Positions 13,503-14,433 of a stretch of DNA of 14,433 nucleotides are shown one piece after another. Under the pieces are notes generated by a model. The model saw only the letters and a program-made list of their open reading frames with translations, was not told the origin of the DNA and ran no database searches. How positions within the stretch are numbered: the first letter of the stretch is position 1; every line of letters begins with the position of its first letter. The stretch is from Dyella_B sp035508675 (lineage in GTDB: Bacteria > Pseudomonadota > Gammaproteobacteria > Xanthomonadales > Rhodanobacteraceae), in assembly GCF_035508675.1 (NCBI RefSeq), contig NZ_DATJMN010000106.1:1-14433 (forward strand), read 5' to 3'. A program made the position numbers and the translations under genes.

Positions 13503-14433
13503 ATGAAAACCATAAAAAGCTTTGCGCGTTATTCAACACTTGCCATGTCGCTGTGCATGGTCATAGGCCTGCATGCACAAGCAGCATCTCTCACGACCAA
13601 TGCCGGCGCGCCAGTGGGCGATAACCAGAATTCGCAGACGGCCGGTCCGAATGGCCCCACATTGCTGCAGGATTCCCGGCTGATCGAAAAGTTGCAGCGC
13701 TTCGATCGCGAGCGCATTCCCGAGCGTGTGGTGCATGCGCGCGGCACCGGTGCGTTTGGCGTTTTTGAGCCGACGGCCGATATTTCCGATCTGAGCAAGG
13801 CCGTCGTGTTCAAGCCCGGCACCAGCACGCCAGTCTTCGTTCGTTTCTCCACCGTGATGGGCTATCGCGGCTCACCCGAGCAGGCGCGCGATCCGCGCGG
13901 CTTTGCCACCAAGTTCTACACACAGCAGGGCAACTGGGACCTGGTCGGCATCAACTGGCCGATCTTCTTTATTCGCGACGCGATCAAATTCCCGGACTTC
14001 GTGCATGCCAACAAACCGAGTGCGGTAACGGGCGTGCAGGATGCCAACCTGGCGTTCGATTTCTTTGCGCATACGCCGGAAGCGACGTCGATGTTGACCC
14101 ACCTGTATACGGATGAAGGCATGCCGGACAGCTATCGACACATGGACGGCTTTGGCGTGCATGCGTTCAAGCTGGTCAATGCCAGGGGCGAGGTGCACTA
14201 CGTGAAGTTCCACTGGAAGAGCGAGCAGGGCATCCATGGCATCCGCCCGCAGGACATCGCCACATCCATTGGTGCGGACTGGAACCACATGACCGATGAT
14301 CTGTATGGCGCGATCAAGGCGGGCGATTATCCGAAGTGGGATCTCTATATCCAGGTGCTGCAGCCCAAAGACCTGGCCAAGTTCGACTTCAACGCACTGG
14401 ACGACACCAAGGTCTGGACCGGCATACCGGAGC
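13503..14433 (+). CDS. exported heme catalase, clade KatB-like (3' end outside the window)
   Basis: The first 310 residues of a monofunctional heme catalase (2 H2O2 to 2 H2O plus O2). A Sec signal peptide of about 28 residues (LAMSLCMVIGLHAQAAS core) predicts a periplasmic enzyme. Catalase blocks follow: RIPERVVHARGTGAFGVFE with distal H78, the RFSTVMGYRGSPEQARDPRGF segment, and N151 in the loop before PIFFIRDAIKFPDF. That loop reads GINWP instead of the usual GNNTP; the catalytic second Asn is kept. The window ends before the heme-binding tyrosine. GAGGAG (13491-13496) lies 6 nt before the ATG. A predicted OxyR site lies upstream, and a terminator-like hairpin separates it from the ALAS gene. 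Confidence 0.92.
   Translation, partial: MKTIKSFARYSTLAMSLCMVIGLHAQAASLTTNAGAPVGDNQNSQTAGPNGPTLLQDSRLIEKLQRFDRERIPERVVHARGTGAFGVFEPTADISDLSKAVVFKPGTSTPVFVRFSTVMGYRGSPEQARDPRGFATKFYTQQGNWDLVGINWPIFFIRDAIKFPDFVHANKPSAVTGVQDANLAFDFFAHTPEATSMLTHLYTDEGMPDSYRHMDGFGVHAFKLVNARGEVHYVKFHWKSEQGIHGIRPQDIATSIGADWNHMTDDLYGAIKAGDYPKWDLYIQVLQPKDLAKFDFNALDDTKVWTGIPE

Noticed and set aside
1..14433. CRISPR array, tRNA/rRNA genes, insertion sequence or prophage
   Set aside because: No regularly spaced repeats, no recognisable cloverleaf or rRNA segment, and no transposase, integrase or phage structural protein was seen.
12007..14433. ALAS and catalase as one operon
   Set aside because: A 236-nt gap with a hairpin terminator and a separate OxyR-like site argues for two transcripts under parallel control.

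Overview
The window looks like a chromosomal stretch of a GC-rich Gram-negative proteobacterium. TonB, cardiolipin synthase, secreted enzymes with Sec signal peptides and paired LAB_N proteins all fit. My best guess is a gammaproteobacterium of the Xanthomonadales (Rhodanobacteraceae-like), judged from gene content and from dispersed palindromes. That placement is an inference, not something the sequence proves. The density is ordinary: 14 complete protein genes and one gene cut by the right edge. No rRNA, tRNA, CRISPR array, transposase or phage gene was seen.

Layout from left to right. (1) 106-2878, minus strand: a three-gene operon of two overlapping, paralogous three-helix LAB_N/PQ-loop-like proteins followed by an exported GH89 alpha-N-acetylglucosaminidase. 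(2) 3084-3458: a YCII/DGPF-domain protein. (3) 3542-4453: a KirBac-type inward-rectifier K+ channel, divergent from a HAD phosphatase (4556-5275) that is coupled to a tiny CPXCG zinc-ribbon protein (5277-5471). (4) 5472-5783: a non-coding stretch rich in palindromic repeats. (5) Nicotinamidase PncA (5784-6419, minus), divergent from a small membrane protein (6471-6890). (6) 6891-10442, minus strand: a thiol (cysteine) dioxygenase, an FAD/NAD(P)-binding protein and a cardiolipin synthase; an inverted pair of REP-like palindromes lies between the last two. (7) A 94-residue membrane protein (10675-10959), convergent with a TonB-family protein (11045-11713) across a strong bidirectional hairpin. 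(8) 12007-14433, plus strand: 5-aminolevulinate synthase (ALAS) followed by an exported catalase that runs off the window.

The most interesting signal is in region 8. The ALAS keeps the residues that separate true ALAS from its relatives (KBL, AONS, CqsA). It is therefore predicted to make 5-aminolevulinate, the heme precursor, from glycine and succinyl-CoA. That would be unusual if the host is a gammaproteobacterium, where the C5 (glutamyl-tRNA) route is the norm. The next gene encodes a heme-dependent catalase. Both genes have an exact ATAG-N7-CTAT element, the core of an OxyR operator, at similar distances upstream of their start codons (12 of 16 and 13 of 16 matches to the full four-part consensus). 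I infer a peroxide-responsive module in which extra heme-precursor synthesis is induced together with the heme enzyme that uses it. A second candidate novelty is the LAB_N pair plus GH89 operon, which may be a heterodimeric membrane carrier coupled to glycan trimming outside the cytoplasm.
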